Assembly: GCA_022410635.1 (NCBI GenBank)
Contig: JAJVDF010000138.1
Span: forward strand, 649,245 to 713,244
Length of the DNA: 64,000 bases
Reading direction: 5' to 3'
From: Tretioscincus oriximinensis
Taxonomy: Eukaryota > Chordata > Lepidosauria > Squamata > Gymnophthalmidae
How positions within the stretch are numbered: position 1 is the first letter of the stretch; every line of letters starts with the position of its first letter. The position numbers were made by a program, and so were the translations under genes. The notes beneath the pieces are model-generated. The model was not told the origin of the DNA, made no database searches, and saw only the letters and a program-made list of their open reading frames with translations. Of this stretch, positions 22,440 to 33,550 are shown in pieces.

Positions 22440-22603
22440 TGCATTCATCTATGTATTGTCTGTCTGTCTCTCTATCCGTTGGATATCTACCCATCCATCT
22501 ACTCTCTCTCGTCCCTCATTTTTCTCTCTCTCTCTATCTTATTATCATCTNTCTGTCCATCCATCCATCCGCCCGTCTGTCCATTGACCATCTACCTACC
22601 TAG
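22440..22603. repeat. CTGT/CTAT/CCAT tetranucleotide array, left block
   Basis: Interrupted CTGT, CTCT, CTAT and CCAT units with one N. It resembles the array on the other side of the SINE (22898-22985): both contain CCCTCATT, CTCTCTATCTTA and TATCATCT in order. Confidence 0.93.
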
Positions 22604-22897
22604 TAGGCACGGATAGCTCAGTAGCTTAGGAATTCGTCTCTCGCCTGGGAGATCGGGTTTCGAAGCCCTGTGTTGGAAGTGGGGAGGGGTGAGCACCTTC
22701 CACTTGCCTGTAGCTCTAGCCAACCCAGCTATTTGAAAGCATGAATTGCAAGAAATTGCAACTGACTGCAAGTAGATACATGGGAACCACCATAGCCTGG
22801 TGGGGAAGATAGAATGTGAGCCTTCGGGCAAAAATATAGCCTTGAGTCCCTTTGAAAGNTGAGAAAAGCGGGGTATAAGAACCGAGTTCTTCTTCTT
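22604..22897 (+). mobile_element. tRNA-derived SINE, best-preserved copy
   Basis: The A box TAGCTCAGTAGCTTAGG starts at about 22614, and a box B-like GGGTTTCGAAGCCC lies at 22655-22668, giving a recognisable pol III promoter. The body (GAGGGGTGAGCACCTTCC, GTAGCTCTAGCCAACCCAGC, AGCCTTCGGGCAAAAATA) ends in GAGAAAAGCGGGGTATAAGA and TTCTTCTTCTTC. It is not a tRNA gene: the tRNA part lacks a clean cloverleaf and is fused to SINE sequence. Confidence 0.92.
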
Positions 22898-22985
22898 CTT
22901 CTATCTATCTATCTTNTCTCCATCATCCCTCATTACTCTCTCTATCTTACTATCATCTGTCTGTCTGTCTGTCATCTATCACCTG
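22898..22985. repeat. CTAT/CTGT array, right block
   Basis: CTAT, CTCT and CTGT units with one N at about 22916; see the left block. Confidence 0.92.
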
Positions 22986-24280
22986 AGAATAAATTTACTT
23001 TATTGTTTGGAAATTAATAGTACCACTTCTAAAAATCTCTAGGCTTTTTCCGTTGCTGCAATTTCTCTTCCATCTTTCTTATACCAGCCTAAATGAACAC
23101 ATACATACTTTCAAGGGCAAATTGGGTAAAATTGCATTACCAAAACCTCTCCTGGAATAGGTTGTTCAAACAGAGATGCCATTTTTCTAGTCCTGCAGGA
23201 CTTCTCCATTACTCTCCCACTGCATTTCCTGGAAAATNCTATCAACAATGTCATAGAAGTCTTGTCAGATGCTTGGTAAATTCAATTGATAGTAGGAGAC
23301 TTTAGCTGGTGCGAGATCTTCTAATTTGTCCATAAGAATGAAATTCACGATGAGGTAAAAGGGTGGTTAACTGAGTAGCTATTTCCAACCTTCTCTTCCT
23401 GGAACATTTAAAGGGGGAACTCTAATCTTAGTCTCTTGACATATGGAAGCTATCACAATGTGCACAATGTATCCTTCTGCTAATTTATGGCTCTCATGAC
23501 ATCTAATACAATTTAAATTTCTTAAGAAATATGGTGAAAATCATAGCAGTGAGTCTTTCCTTTCCTAGAAGTTGTTTGATCATTGAGCTACACCAACCTG
23601 CCAAAATCAGAGACAGTACATAAGATGATAACATGCAAGGCATGTATTCTACTATTGTGTATGTGCTGCTTATCAACTTCCCATGAATTGGGTTGAGTTT
23701 GGAGGGAAATGGGACCTTGAATAATTGTTTATATATTTTCAGAGACGAATGTAGCCAGTTTATCTCCACATTTTTAGGAATTGCAGGGTTTTTAATCTCA
23801 AACTGCAATTTTGTGTCACTTTTAATAATACTATAATAAGGGATAATCCCATGAAGTCCATAGGCTACATGTTGGGAGATTAGCTAAAGCTTGCATATTT
23901 GAAATATTCCATTTCCTGCTTGCAATATCAAGAAACTAGTGAGAAACCACTTAAACTAATACCTGTTGAAAGCAAGAGAGTATTGGAGAGGGGAGGCGAG
24001 CAGAGCTGGGTAGAATGTTTCTGGATTTCACAACAGATCCTTTGGTTTAAAGATCATGAAAACATCTAGGAAAATAAAGGGTTTTCTATACAAGGGTTGC
24101 CTTAGTTCCATGGTTGGATAACTGTCTGTATAGCAGAACATAACAAGATTGATCTTCACACTTCAATACGTGCCATTTCATTCAGGGTCTTTTTCTGGTC
24201 TTGGGAAGGTAGAAAAGCCCTGCTAATCTACCCAAGCACCTCAGCTTTCAGTGAATGCAAAGGCATCACATTAAAAAGCA
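22986..24280. other. Mostly unassigned unique sequence
   Basis: 22995-23040 (TTGTTTGGAAATTAATAGTA, CCACTTCTAAAA) recurs at 24610-24655 next to another CTAT/CCAT array. The rest is not recognised. Confidence 0.45.
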
Positions 24281-24281
24281 G

Positions 24282-24489
24282 AGAAATGTTACCTTTTTGA
24301 TAACTTCCAAACTGGACTATAGTAATGCACTCTACATGGAGCCACACTTAAACATTATTTGAAAGCTGCAGCCCGCATAGAATGCAATAGCTAGATTGCT
24401 CACCAGAACTACTGGCTGTACATATATTCTGCTGGCCCTAAAAGAGTTGCATTGGCTGACAATTTGCTACCAAACCAATTCAAGGCCTT
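24282..24489 (+). mobile_element. L2-type LINE, upstream part of interrupted copy
   Basis: CTTCCAAACTGGACTATAGT, TGCACTCTACATGGAGCC and AAAGAGTTGCATTGGCTGAC encode decayed L2-clade ORF2 C-terminal sequence (SRLDYCNALY...LHWL type). Continued at 24692-25002 after an insertion. Confidence 0.85.
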
Positions 24490-24691
24490 AAATAACCTGG
24501 ACCCCAAATATCTATCCGTCCATCCATCCTTCTATTAATCTATCTATCTATCCTTCTATCTGTNGTCCGTCTGTCCGTCCATCCATTCGTCCATCCGACA
24601 GTGTTCTTTATTATTTGTTTGGAAATAAATAGCACCACTTCTAAAATTCTGTGAGCTTTCTGTCTTGTAAATGACTTGGACCCCAAGTACC
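24490..24691. repeat. Retroposed CTAT/CCAT array with ~22-bp direct repeats
   Basis: The array and a TTGTTTGGAAATAAATAG module (24512-24668) sit between near-identical copies of AACCTGGACCCCAAATATC and GACTTGGACCCCAAGTACC (24490-24511, 24669-24691). This looks like a long target-site duplication in the L2 relic. One N in the array. Confidence 0.7.
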
Positions 24692-25002
24692 TAAAGGAAT
24701 GCCTTAAGATCTCATAGGAAGCCCTCCAGGTTGGGTAACCACTCTCAGGTGCAAAAGAAATGGAGACCCAAACCAGAGAATAATCTCCCCCTTAAGGTGC
24801 ATCAAGCATCACCACTGTACACATTTCAGAAAACCTTTGAAGACACATCTTTTTAACCTGGCCTTTGGGTGAAGAAACACCTTTCTCTTTCCCTCTTAAA
24901 GCCACTACTGTTTTCAATAGGTCAATATAGCATCTTACTTTGAACCCCCTTGAGACCTTCATGTACAGGGTGGTTTAGAAATGTAAACAAAAATAAATAA
25001 AT
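24692..25002 (+). mobile_element. L2-type LINE, 3' part with tail
   Basis: Continues with AATAATCTCCCCCTTAAGGT, CATTTCAGAAAACCTTTGAA and CATCTTTTTAACCTGGCC and ends CCCTTGAGACCTTCATGTAC plus AAAATAAATAAATC. Coding frame lost. Confidence 0.85.
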
Positions 25003-25294
25003 CACAGTTAAATGCTGCATGGATTGGCAAAATGTAGATTGGGTGCTAAATGTTGAAATGGCAATTCCGTACACCTCTGTGAATGCTGCATAATTCTCCC
25101 AAAAGAAAATGGATGAAAATTTTGAGCCTTTTTGCAGGAAAGGAACATTTCCACTATCAGTAGTTTTCCTATTCTTCAATTACTCCAAAAGCATTCTTGG
25201 ACTTCCCTTGCATGGTCTGCATTGAACAAGTCCAGTCGTTCATTCTTGTACTGTGGAGATATTCTTGCAAAAAGTGCGAATTATGCATTTCTGT
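25003..25294. other. Unassigned sequence
   Basis: Nothing recognised. Confidence 0.4.
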
Positions 25295-25625
25295 GTTCTG
25301 CATGTTTGTTTGTTTGTTTGTTTGTTTATACTTATGCCCTGAGAAGGGTTCAGGGTGGCCAACAAGAAAAGCAAAGACACAAAATTGCCGTATTAAACAG
25401 TATCTGAAGGTGGGAAGGAAAGCACCATTTTTTCAACCAAAGGCCAGGTTAAAGAAGTCTTCCNAAAGAATTCGGTGATGTTGAATGANGCATCTCAAGG
25501 GGGAGACTATTCCATAGTCTAGGGGAACCACTGAGAAGACCCTGTCCCCAGTTCCCACTCCATTTACTGTGGAGAGGCGTGGGACAACCAGGAGGGCCTT
25601 CCCTGCAGATCTTAAGGCCTTCCTT
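25295..25625 (-). mobile_element. L2-type LINE 3' end with (GTTT)n tail
   Basis: (GTTT)5 at 25305-25326 is followed by GCCCTGAGAAGGGTTCAGGG and AACCAAAGGCCAGGTTAAAG, GGGGGAGACTATTCCATAGT: the reverse complement of the 3' order in the 40.9-kb copy. Two Ns. Confidence 0.8.
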
Positions 25626-26924
25626 TGAGGCCCAAGTTACTTAGAGTCCCAGTTATTTAAAACATCCCTCCAGCCAGGGGACGAAAATGGCTTCCAGAGA
25701 TCATTCCCTGACGATAAGTGTGAAAAAAGCTCTTGCAATAATCTCTTCCAATCCAGCATTGCAAAATTGATCTTAAAAAGAGCTATTTCATTGGAAATTC
25801 TCTTTGCATTTCCAAAATTCATATTTGTAAAAGGAAGAACTACATATTAGTGACAAGGCGGAACTTTGATCACAGCTGACACACCACACAGTAGCATCTC
25901 TATCTCGTTGCTGGAGGACAAAATGTTTCCTGTGCGATTGGAATCCAGGGACTTGCAGCCATAAAGTATTCCACTTATATCCAGTAAAACCCAAACAGTC
26001 CAATCAATTTGGATCCTTCTGGTAGCAGAGCAGCATCTATTTTGTTCAGCCATCCTAGAACAAAGAATCTTACCAGGTGAGATGAGACGAGTTTGTCACC
26101 ATGNCAAAATTGCTCCTTCTGCCTTCTGTGGAGTATTCCACTTCCTGGGGCCTGGCAAAAGATGTGTGGGATTTGGGAAGACTCTGGTCTGCAGCCCACT
26201 TAATCTCCCAGCTTAGCACTTGCTTTTTCCCTCTGGGTGACTTTGGAGACTATTGAGAGAGGGAGAGAAAGGAAGATCCCTTGTTCCTACAACTGGCAAC
26301 AAATTTGCCATTGGCAGCAGCTGGGAGGTTGACACTGCCATGCAAATCCAACGGCAGTAAGCGCTTAAAATGTGTCAGAACCACAGCTTTGGAGGAAGAA
26401 AGCTACCCAGGAAAAAAGGATCTGTACAGTGGGCATTGTGTAATGGTATGGCGGCATCTGCATGAGCTGCTTTGGTCAGCCTTTTGAGCATATTGCAGAC
26501 TTTAAACAATGGTGGTTCTGTCCACACATANCTTGGATATTCTGCGATACTAAATGTGAAAACCATGAGAGGATGGCAGTACCATCACATCAACAACTGA
26601 GAAGCCCTCGGTCCTCCCCCATGGCTCCCAGTAGCCACTGCATGCGAGTTCACCTGACTGGCTGCTTTCCCCTTCCCCTNATTGAAATCTTGTTAGATTT
26701 CTTACCGTGTGTGCAGAAGTCCCACTACCACATACTGCACATAAGGATCCCAGCGGTTGCCTGGAGGACTTTGCCGTAGGTTCACATAAAGCGAGCGATC
26801 AGAAATCCCGGAGAATCTGAGATTTTCAGCTCAGCGATTGCTGACCATGCATGATCCCGTGCGGCAGATTTGCCTTGGTGTCACTACCATAGAAGTAGAA
26901 ATCTGCTATGTAGATGCAGCCTGT
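25626..26924. other. Unassigned low-copy region
   Basis: No family recognised. 26780-26900 has CGATTGCTGACCATGCATGA and is GC-richer. Several Ns. No gene evidence. Confidence 0.4.
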
Positions 26925-27390
26925 CCATCTGGCTGCATTCATATATAGCATTTGTTTATTCTAGTATTTCCAGATAATTCAGTTATTGGTTTACTGGATG
27001 CAATTTGCCCAGTTCATACCTTGATAGTATATTGTGAATTTTACCATTCTGTCAACTCCTGACAAGCAAGATTTTCTGTNCGTAAGTTTCAATNTTTTGT
27101 TATCCATTTTGTTGCCGGTCATCCAGTCATCCCACCCTTCAAATGNTTTTGGGTAGTTTGCTGTCAGTTTTGGGTAGTTAGCCTCTTATTCCTGCAGTTT
27201 CTCNCCAGAACTATCCACACATCACAGCCTTTCCACATTAANCACACAAAGTGGTCTGACAGTGATTTTTCCTGGTAAANNAGTAATCCAGTTAACCTGA
27301 AATTTGTCAGTTTATATATCAACCTGNTGTGGCAAATACAACTCAAATTCTACTTCCAAGTTGATTATTGACCCTACGATTGGGCAGCCT
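26925..27390 (+). mobile_element. MITE family T, copy 2
   Basis: Left end CTGGCTGCATTCATATATAG, interior TTCTGTCAACTCCTGACAAG and CAGAACTATCCACACATCAC, right part TTGATTATTGACCCTACGAT. Collinear with 19498-19980. Eight or so Ns fall inside it. Confidence 0.65.
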
Positions 27391-28109
27391 ATGTGCAGCC
27401 AGGGGTACTAGAAAAACGGACAGAAGTGGTNTATCTGAGTAAGTTGTAAAAAAGAAGAAATTTCAGCAGGTGCAGGTTATAATGCTATCAGTGATAGGCT
27501 TGCTGGAGCTCTTTAAAGGATTACACTATCAGGCAAAGTTCTGAGAAAGTGATTTATTNAAGCTCAAGAGCAAACAACTGAATTAGAACCAAAGCGGCAA
27601 GCCAGCNGAAATGCTACTCTTTTATAGTGAACTCACAGGCCCTCTGGCCAATCAGCAGCCAGTCTTNATCCCTTCTGAACTTCTTTCTAATACATGACCC
27701 ATGGACATCTGGTGCCCCAAGATTCTAAGCATTGAAATATTTGTCCCCTAAAACTTGTAAACAACCAACGTTTTCACTGAACCTTGGGAAAAGTCTTGAA
27801 CGGCTGGCAGGAATACTGTTCCTGACTGGCAACATCTGGTGAAATTTCTTTTTTTATGCACCTATTAAAGATTCAGCATTCCTGTTTTCTTTTTTTCCTG
27901 GTTACCCTTTATACTATATGTACGTGCATGTGTGGGTGCAGAGAAGATTCCTTACAGCTTTGCCAATATCATCTGTTGGCCTTTTAAGTTGCCAGAATTG
28001 CACAACACATACTCTGCTAGATTGGCACAGCCGGAAATNACTCCAGCAGTAATGGAAGAAAGTATTTTGAAAATATTGTCTTGGAAAAGCTTCACTTAAC
28101 TGTGGTTTC
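27391..28109. other. Unassigned sequence
   Basis: Nothing recognised; several Ns. Confidence 0.4.
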
Positions 28110-28270
28110 TGACATAAAGCCTTATTCTGGGTTATATCTTGGTACAGCGCCTAGTTCCGCACATTCCAGTGTAGAGTAAGGCAAGGCCTTCCATAGTCAA
28201 TACTAGCATAAGGATAGCTCATATTCTGAGCTATAACCCAAAATAAGGTTCAGTAAGGGACAATACCTCC
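28110..28270. mobile_element. Palindromic MITE family P, copy
   Basis: AAAGCCTTATTCTGGGTTAT in the left arm faces AGCTATAACCCAAAATAAGG in the right arm, with CCTTCCATAGTCAATACTAG in between. Same arm order as 60736-60919. Confidence 0.75.
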
Positions 28271-28324
28271 GGATTTTGTGAAATGCTGTTTTTCCTTTTC
28301 TCCTACCACCTTTAGATATTGCTT

Positions 28325-28412
28325 GCTACTGTTTTAAAATATTGATTTTGTACTGTTTTTACTCTTGGTGCCCTGAGACCTTCGGGTGTGGGGTATAAAT
28401 ATAAATAATTAA
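28325..28412 (+). mobile_element. L2 LINE/SINE 3' tail fragment
   Basis: TTTTACTCTTGGTGCCCTGA, GACCTTCGGGTGTGGGGTAT, then AATAATTAAATAAT: the L2 3' terminus without a coding part. Confidence 0.75.
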
Positions 28413-28959
28413 ATAATATTTTGAGAGCAGCTTGTGGAAAGCAGCTACGGATGGAAACTTGACCCCTTCTGGAATGTTCCCTAAAACTCAGCTGGTGAAT
28501 AACCTAGATCCCCAACATTCTAAACATTTAAAGTTGAACCCTCTAAACTGGTAAACAACCAGTTGTCTTTTGCCAGACCAAATTGTAACCTTCACCATTC
28601 CCTAGCAGAGATATTATTGCTGACAATAGCTTTTTCCAACACACACGCCTGCACACACACANATATATATATATATATATGCATGAAGACAAACACATGT
28701 GATGCTTCTAAAACAATGCCATTTAGCAACCGTCAAGTGCTGCTTTGATCCACGGGCCAAACTTCCAGATAATATTTACCTTGAGGACGTACACCATACC
28801 CCCCACCCAGAGCTGACGTAGCCCGGGGCTCCAAACAACAGCAGCTACTGACATCATAAAAAGGAAAGGAAAAAGGAATACTTGTTAAATCACCCCATTC
28901 ATGCCTTGAAGCGCCAGGCTGTTTGCTCAGCAGGCTCACACAATGTGGCAGCATGAGTG
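28413..28959. other. Unassigned, with (CA)n-(TA)n run
   Basis: CA then TA dinucleotides at 28640-28680 with one N. Otherwise not recognised. Confidence 0.5.
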
Positions 28960-29240
28960 TGCTTCCAAGAAGTTGACCGGATTTGTCCAAACAGTGCGAT
29001 GGATCCAACAGGGAGGCCTTCCCACTGCCTTGGGCGCATTAGGAGTGAGCGGCAGCACATGGGAGGCAAAGTCTTTTGCATTCTGTGTTGTCTCTTCACC
29101 ATCGCTCCAGCCCATCCTGGCTAATCTCCACAGCAAAGATTAGTTTATTCGATTAAAGCCGTTCCCTCCAGACCTTCTCTGTCGCTCCCTACACAGCTTG
29201 GAGACTATTCATTGCCCATCTTTCTTCTTTTTTTTTAACC
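28960..29240. promoter_or_regulatory. Candidate conserved non-coding element
   Basis: Unique block ending in CAAAGATTAGTTTATTCGAT and TAAAGCCGTTCCC near 29132-29165, mixing forkhead-like and homeodomain-like strings. Motif-based only. Confidence 0.25.
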
Positions 29241-30436
29241 AGCTACTGGGGGAGAAAAATAAATAAATAAATTGGGAGAGATAGAAAAAAAGGATGGGTG
29301 GGCGGAAGAGTAGGAGGAGGAGGAGATTCAATAAAGTAATCTTTCCTCCTATTCCTTTTATATGATTGGAAAAGAAATTGAAAATGAACTTCAGTTATTG
29401 CTTGTGTTTTAAATATGAGATAAAGGTCAGTTCCCCTCAAGGTATCTCCCTAGATGGAGATTAGCAGGAGCATGTTCCATTATAAAATCATAGAGCAAGT
29501 TTGCAAATCTGTTGAGTCATCTACAAATATATAATTAGACTGTTAGATTTAGAAATCAATAAACGGTGGCTGTTTCTTTTTTTTCTCCCTCCCTCCCCTT
29601 TTCCTTTCAGCAGAATGCCTTCCAAACGGAGCAGGAGAAAGCTGGAAGCAAACATCTTTCTTATCGGCATCTTTCCGTAACCATTTTGGATTATCTCAGA
29701 GTAGGAACGTATGTCGGCAGCAAATTGTCATTTGGAACTAACAGAAAGGTTCCAAATATCTTTCTTTTGTTTGTCGTGCTTTTAATAAAAGAAAAGGTGG
29801 GTTTTGAGAGAACGTATGGATAGGCTTTGCAGAGATAGGGAGAGTGAAAGGGTTGATTTCTTTCTCCACTTCTCACACACACACACCTCCCCGTCCCAGC
29901 CCTTGTTCGGCTTCAGTAAGTCACAATCTGAAACGTTTTGTAACACACCCTTCCTAGACATTTATACAGGGCATGAGCTCTTCCATTTGTCATCAGTTGT
30001 CACACTACATGATTTCCCAGGTCAGAAAATTGACTTTGGAACTTGACCCTGAAGATTTGACTTATTCTGGTTCAAGATGCGTAGTGAAAAAAAAACAAAA
30101 AACTCTGTCCTATTAGAAACACTTCTTCACATTCACTTTGCTGAGGTTGATACTGGATAGAGCAGGGTTTGATGTTTAAGAATGAGAGGGGAACAGAGAT
30201 GGGACGATAGGGAGGATGTCAAGAGCAACAGAAGACATTAAACTGAACCTACACGTGACATATCCATTCTGTAGGTTCCCCGTGTGTCCCAAATTAAGGG
30301 AAAGTCTAGGGCAAAGAGACCCTATACAGACTGGTCTTGGACTGGAGATTTGGAACCAACACATTTCAAATAAGCATCACTGTTTGGGACACTTTCTGTG
30401 CTTGGCTTCAGGGTTAATTTGCATTTAACAGATTTA
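29241..30436. other. Unassigned AT-rich region
   Basis: No family recognised. 29440-29570 is AT-rich with ATATATAATTAGACTG. No gene evidence. Confidence 0.4.
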
Positions 30437-31712
30437 GGCTGTATCCAGACAGTCAATAATCCAATTGAAAGTCGCATTTCTATTGCATTTGTCTTGGCAT
30501 CCTGTAGGTTAAACTGACAGGATGCAGGTTTTAAAGGTGATTACCTGGATTATTAGTAAACCAGGAAAGCCAGCTGTCAAATCCGGATATAGGTTTAAAC
30601 TGGAACGGCTATGCTATGTGGATAATTTTTAATGAGAATATTGACATTTTCATTCCCTCACCTTACAAAAGGTGCGTGTGAAGTCTGATATGGACAGCAG
30701 AANTAACCAATAGCATTTCAGAGGAGGGACAACGACACTTTTTTTACATTTTTAATTATTATTATATAAAACACCACAACAAAACAGAACAAATCCAGAA
30801 CACAAAACCCTCCCCACTGAAAACAGATATAATATTGATCCTAAATTAATCCTTGTTCCACGAACATCCGAACCGTTTGGATTAAAGGTTTGTTAGCTCC
30901 ACCCAGTCCATAGGTCATGAGTTTGTTCCATTTGGTGGAGGTGGTTGAGTTTATTGTAATTCCCAAGAATTTCAGGTGATGTTCTTGGAGAGTGTCAAAA
31001 GTCATGAACTCCACCATATAGTGATACTATTCTTGAATTGTCCAAATGGTCGATTTTTTCCAGCCTTTGGCCACAATGAGATGTGCTGCATAAATTGCAT
31101 AGTGCAGCAAAAAATGTCCTCAATAGATAAATTTGAAGTATCCCAATCGTTACATAGCCACACGGTTACCGAAAATGCCACTTGTATATTGGCTATATTT
31201 CTTACTTCATCCATTACTAAGTACATGAAGGATTGAATATGGGGACATTCTATCCACATATGGACATATAAACCTCTCTCATCGCAGCTGTGCCAACATG
31301 CAGGAGACCTCCCTGTAAGATAAGAGAGTTGGCTGGGGATCCTGTACCATCTTGTCACAAGTTTAATCTCTGTGTCCCTAATTCTGTTGTCTTTAATCCT
31401 CTGTATTCTGTTCATCCAACTATCCCATTTTCTAGTGACTTGTGGTAATACACCTATCCAGTAGTCTCTTAGGATATTTTGATTCCTATGGATATTAACC
31501 TGTAATATATTATAGCTTGTTCTAACCAATTTCCGACACTTCCTCTTGAGAATGAGCAAACAACATGGCTGCCAGAAGAGGATGTATGATTGAAAAATCT
31601 TTTTTGCCCAAAACTGTCTGAAAGGTATGAACAGAGCGCCTTAAAGCCGGAAAACCAATAAACTAAATAATCAGGAAAATCCAGAATACACAAGTGCGGT
31701 GTGGATACAGCC
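30437..31712 (-). mobile_element. MITE family T copy carrying an L1 insertion
   Basis: GGCTGTATCCAGAC at 30437 and GTGTGGATACAGCC ending at 31712 are inverted termini, flanked by TTTA and TTAA. The arms (about 30437-30730 and 31612-31712) are family T in reverse; the middle is L1. Confidence 0.7.
30730..31612 (-). mobile_element. L1-type LINE, ORF2 C-terminus and 3' UTR
   Basis: The minus-strand frame 31002-31559 (185 residues) contains RWYRIPSQLSYLTG and CWHSCDERGLYVHMWIEC, i.e. C-x3-C-x7-H-x4-C as in the C-terminal zinc-knuckle-like motif of L1 ORF2, then ...NSITIWWSS and stop. About 270 bp of 3' UTR runs to an A-rich end, read as T-rich at 30738-30770. RT and endonuclease domains are lost by 5' truncation. 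Confidence 0.88.
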
Positions 31713-31832
31713 TTAATTCAATTTAGTAGAAGTAGCCAGTTTGGACCCATTTGCACAGGCTCAGTAATTCACTATCAACATGCTAGCATAGGTTTTGATA
31801 TGCCCCCNAGGGGCTAAATATGGATAGGCTGA

Positions 31833-31939
31833 TCTTGTGATTAACGTATCAGATTCATATCTTGAAATCTCCCGGTTGATGTTTCAACTCCTCCATGAAG
31901 CCAGCTGGGTGTCCTTGGCCTATTCACAATTCTTTGAGG
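31833..31939 (+). mobile_element. Sauria-type SINE, 5' half
   Basis: TCAACTCCTCCATGAAGCC and GTCCTTGGCCTATTCACAAT match the SINE at 20.4 kb. The copy is split by a hAT element and resumes at 32166. Confidence 0.85.
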
Positions 31940-32165
31940 CAGTGCTGGGAGTTTTCTGGTAGGAAATCTCACAGCGGGAGCCCAAAAATCTTAGGGATTT
32001 GTGTCACTACAGGCACCAATCCCAGAAGCAGAGACTGGAAGTGACATCACTTCAGCCCAAGCACACCTCTCGTATATTTCTGCATGAGAATCCATGCTCC
32101 ATATGAGAGTGGGCAATCTCACAAAATATACAATATTCTTGTACACGTATGATATCCCATCATTG
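31940..32165 (+). mobile_element. hAT MITE family H, copy 3, nested in SINE
   Basis: It begins CAGTGCTGGGAG and ends ATATCCCATCATTG, with TGGAAGTGACATCAC at about 32037. CTTTGAGG (31932-31939) and CTTTGGAG (32166-32173) are the eroded 8-bp target duplication. The uninterrupted SINE sequence (ATTCTTT...CTCTCT) confirms the boundaries. Confidence 0.85.
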
Positions 32166-32272
32166 CTTTGGAGCTCTCTAAGCCCCACATTCTTCACAAG
32201 GTGTCTGTTGTAAAGAAGAACTGAAGACTATGGCAACCACTTTGATTCCCTTCTATTTCTTCTACTACTTAA
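32166..32272 (+). mobile_element. Sauria-type SINE, 3' half
   Basis: CTCTCTAAGCCCCACATTCT, AAGGTGTCTGTTGTAAAG, ending TTCTTCTACTACTT. Confidence 0.85.
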
Positions 32273-33402
32273 TTATCATTGGCTGTTCCTTAACATAAAA
32301 GACTATGGGTGCATACGTAGGAGTGTTTTTTCACACTTTCCTTATGTTATTATTCCTTATTTCCATACAGTCTGAAGCCACTACAGTGGCCTAAAGAATG
32401 TGTGAAATAAATTATTTTTATATCTTAAATACATAAATTCCTTTTGTATCCTAAATATCTCTGGAGTTGGGCAAATAGTGAAAAAGAACAATATAACTTT
32501 ACAGTATATACGTTTACAGTAATTGTATACTGTATAAGTTTCATTGTATATAAAATGACTGTGTTCTAGTTTGTATCTATCTAGGAGCTAAAAAAGGAAC
32601 ATTTGAAAGAACGCTACATTAAAACATTGAATTAATTTAAATGCTACATTAAAACAATGAGGAAAAGCAGGTTTTGTAGTGTTCTCTTGAGTGCTGCCAT
32701 CTTAGATGGTCACATACATGTGCTGATGCTGAAAAGGCTGTCCACGCATGCGCAAACAGCACCAATTGCACACATTCAGGTATTTAATGCTGGGAAATTA
32801 CCTGGATGTGAGCACCTGGTGCTGCTAAGATCCACCCCCACAGATGCTGTTCAGGCACATACTTTGAAGGTATATTCTTTCTTGGTTTAGTCCAGTTCTT
32901 CATTAATCTTGTAGCACCTTTATTACATTCTAATCACTTGTGATGCAATGATTACTTGCATCTGGATACACCCTAAGTAGGTTGCTTAGCAGAAGTCTTC
33001 ATTGTCTTCTCTCTCATTAAATACAATCTCTACCATCAGTTCTTCCAAAGAGTTCTAGGTCATTATGGAAAAGCAAAAGCTCTCCTATTTACGTTGACTT
33101 CTCTGATACCACCCACATCCACCTAAAGATCGCACAATGTAATTGCAGCTACAGTTGATATTTGCACGCGGTTATATGTAGGCCTGCCATAGATTACAGC
33201 AGTGTTTGTAAGACGCATTTCTTTTCTGGAATATAATCCAGAATTAGACTTCTAGAAAAAGCTAATAGGTCTTTTTGCACTTAGCTGGTAATCTCCAATA
33301 AGAAGTCCTGTCGTCCAGATCATCTGCACTAAACTAGTGGCATTCTATATCAGATCCAAAGAAGTAGCTCTGTCTTATAGCAAATGGGTCTTGTATTACT
33401 TC
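32273..33402. other. Unassigned AT-rich region
   Basis: No family recognised. GCATCTGGATACACCCTAAG near 32959 resembles a family T terminus. No gene evidence. Confidence 0.4.
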
Positions 33403-33550
33403 AGAAACTAACAAGAAATCAGTTAGGTGGTATGAGCTTCCATACACAAGTCTAGAAGCTCATGCCACTTATCCTTATTCTTGTAGACAAGTCTAGAAGT
33501 AGGCTTGTTGACAAAAGCTTATGACACTTATTCTATTTCTTGTTTTTCTT
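33403..33550 (+). mobile_element. Degenerate Penelope-like inverted unit, second subfamily
   Basis: Left arm GGTATGAGCTTCCATACACA and right arm GTTGACAAAAGCTTATGACA are diverged inverted versions of the CGAAAGCTTATGCC segment; TCTAGAAGTAGGCTTGT stands where CTGAAGA-stem II lies at 2795. Heavily mutated; no target duplication identified. Confidence 0.5.

Noticed and set aside
22604..22680. tRNA gene-like A and B boxes
   Set aside because: The tRNA-like part continues into SINE body sequence and recurs at several loci; it lacks a clean cloverleaf.
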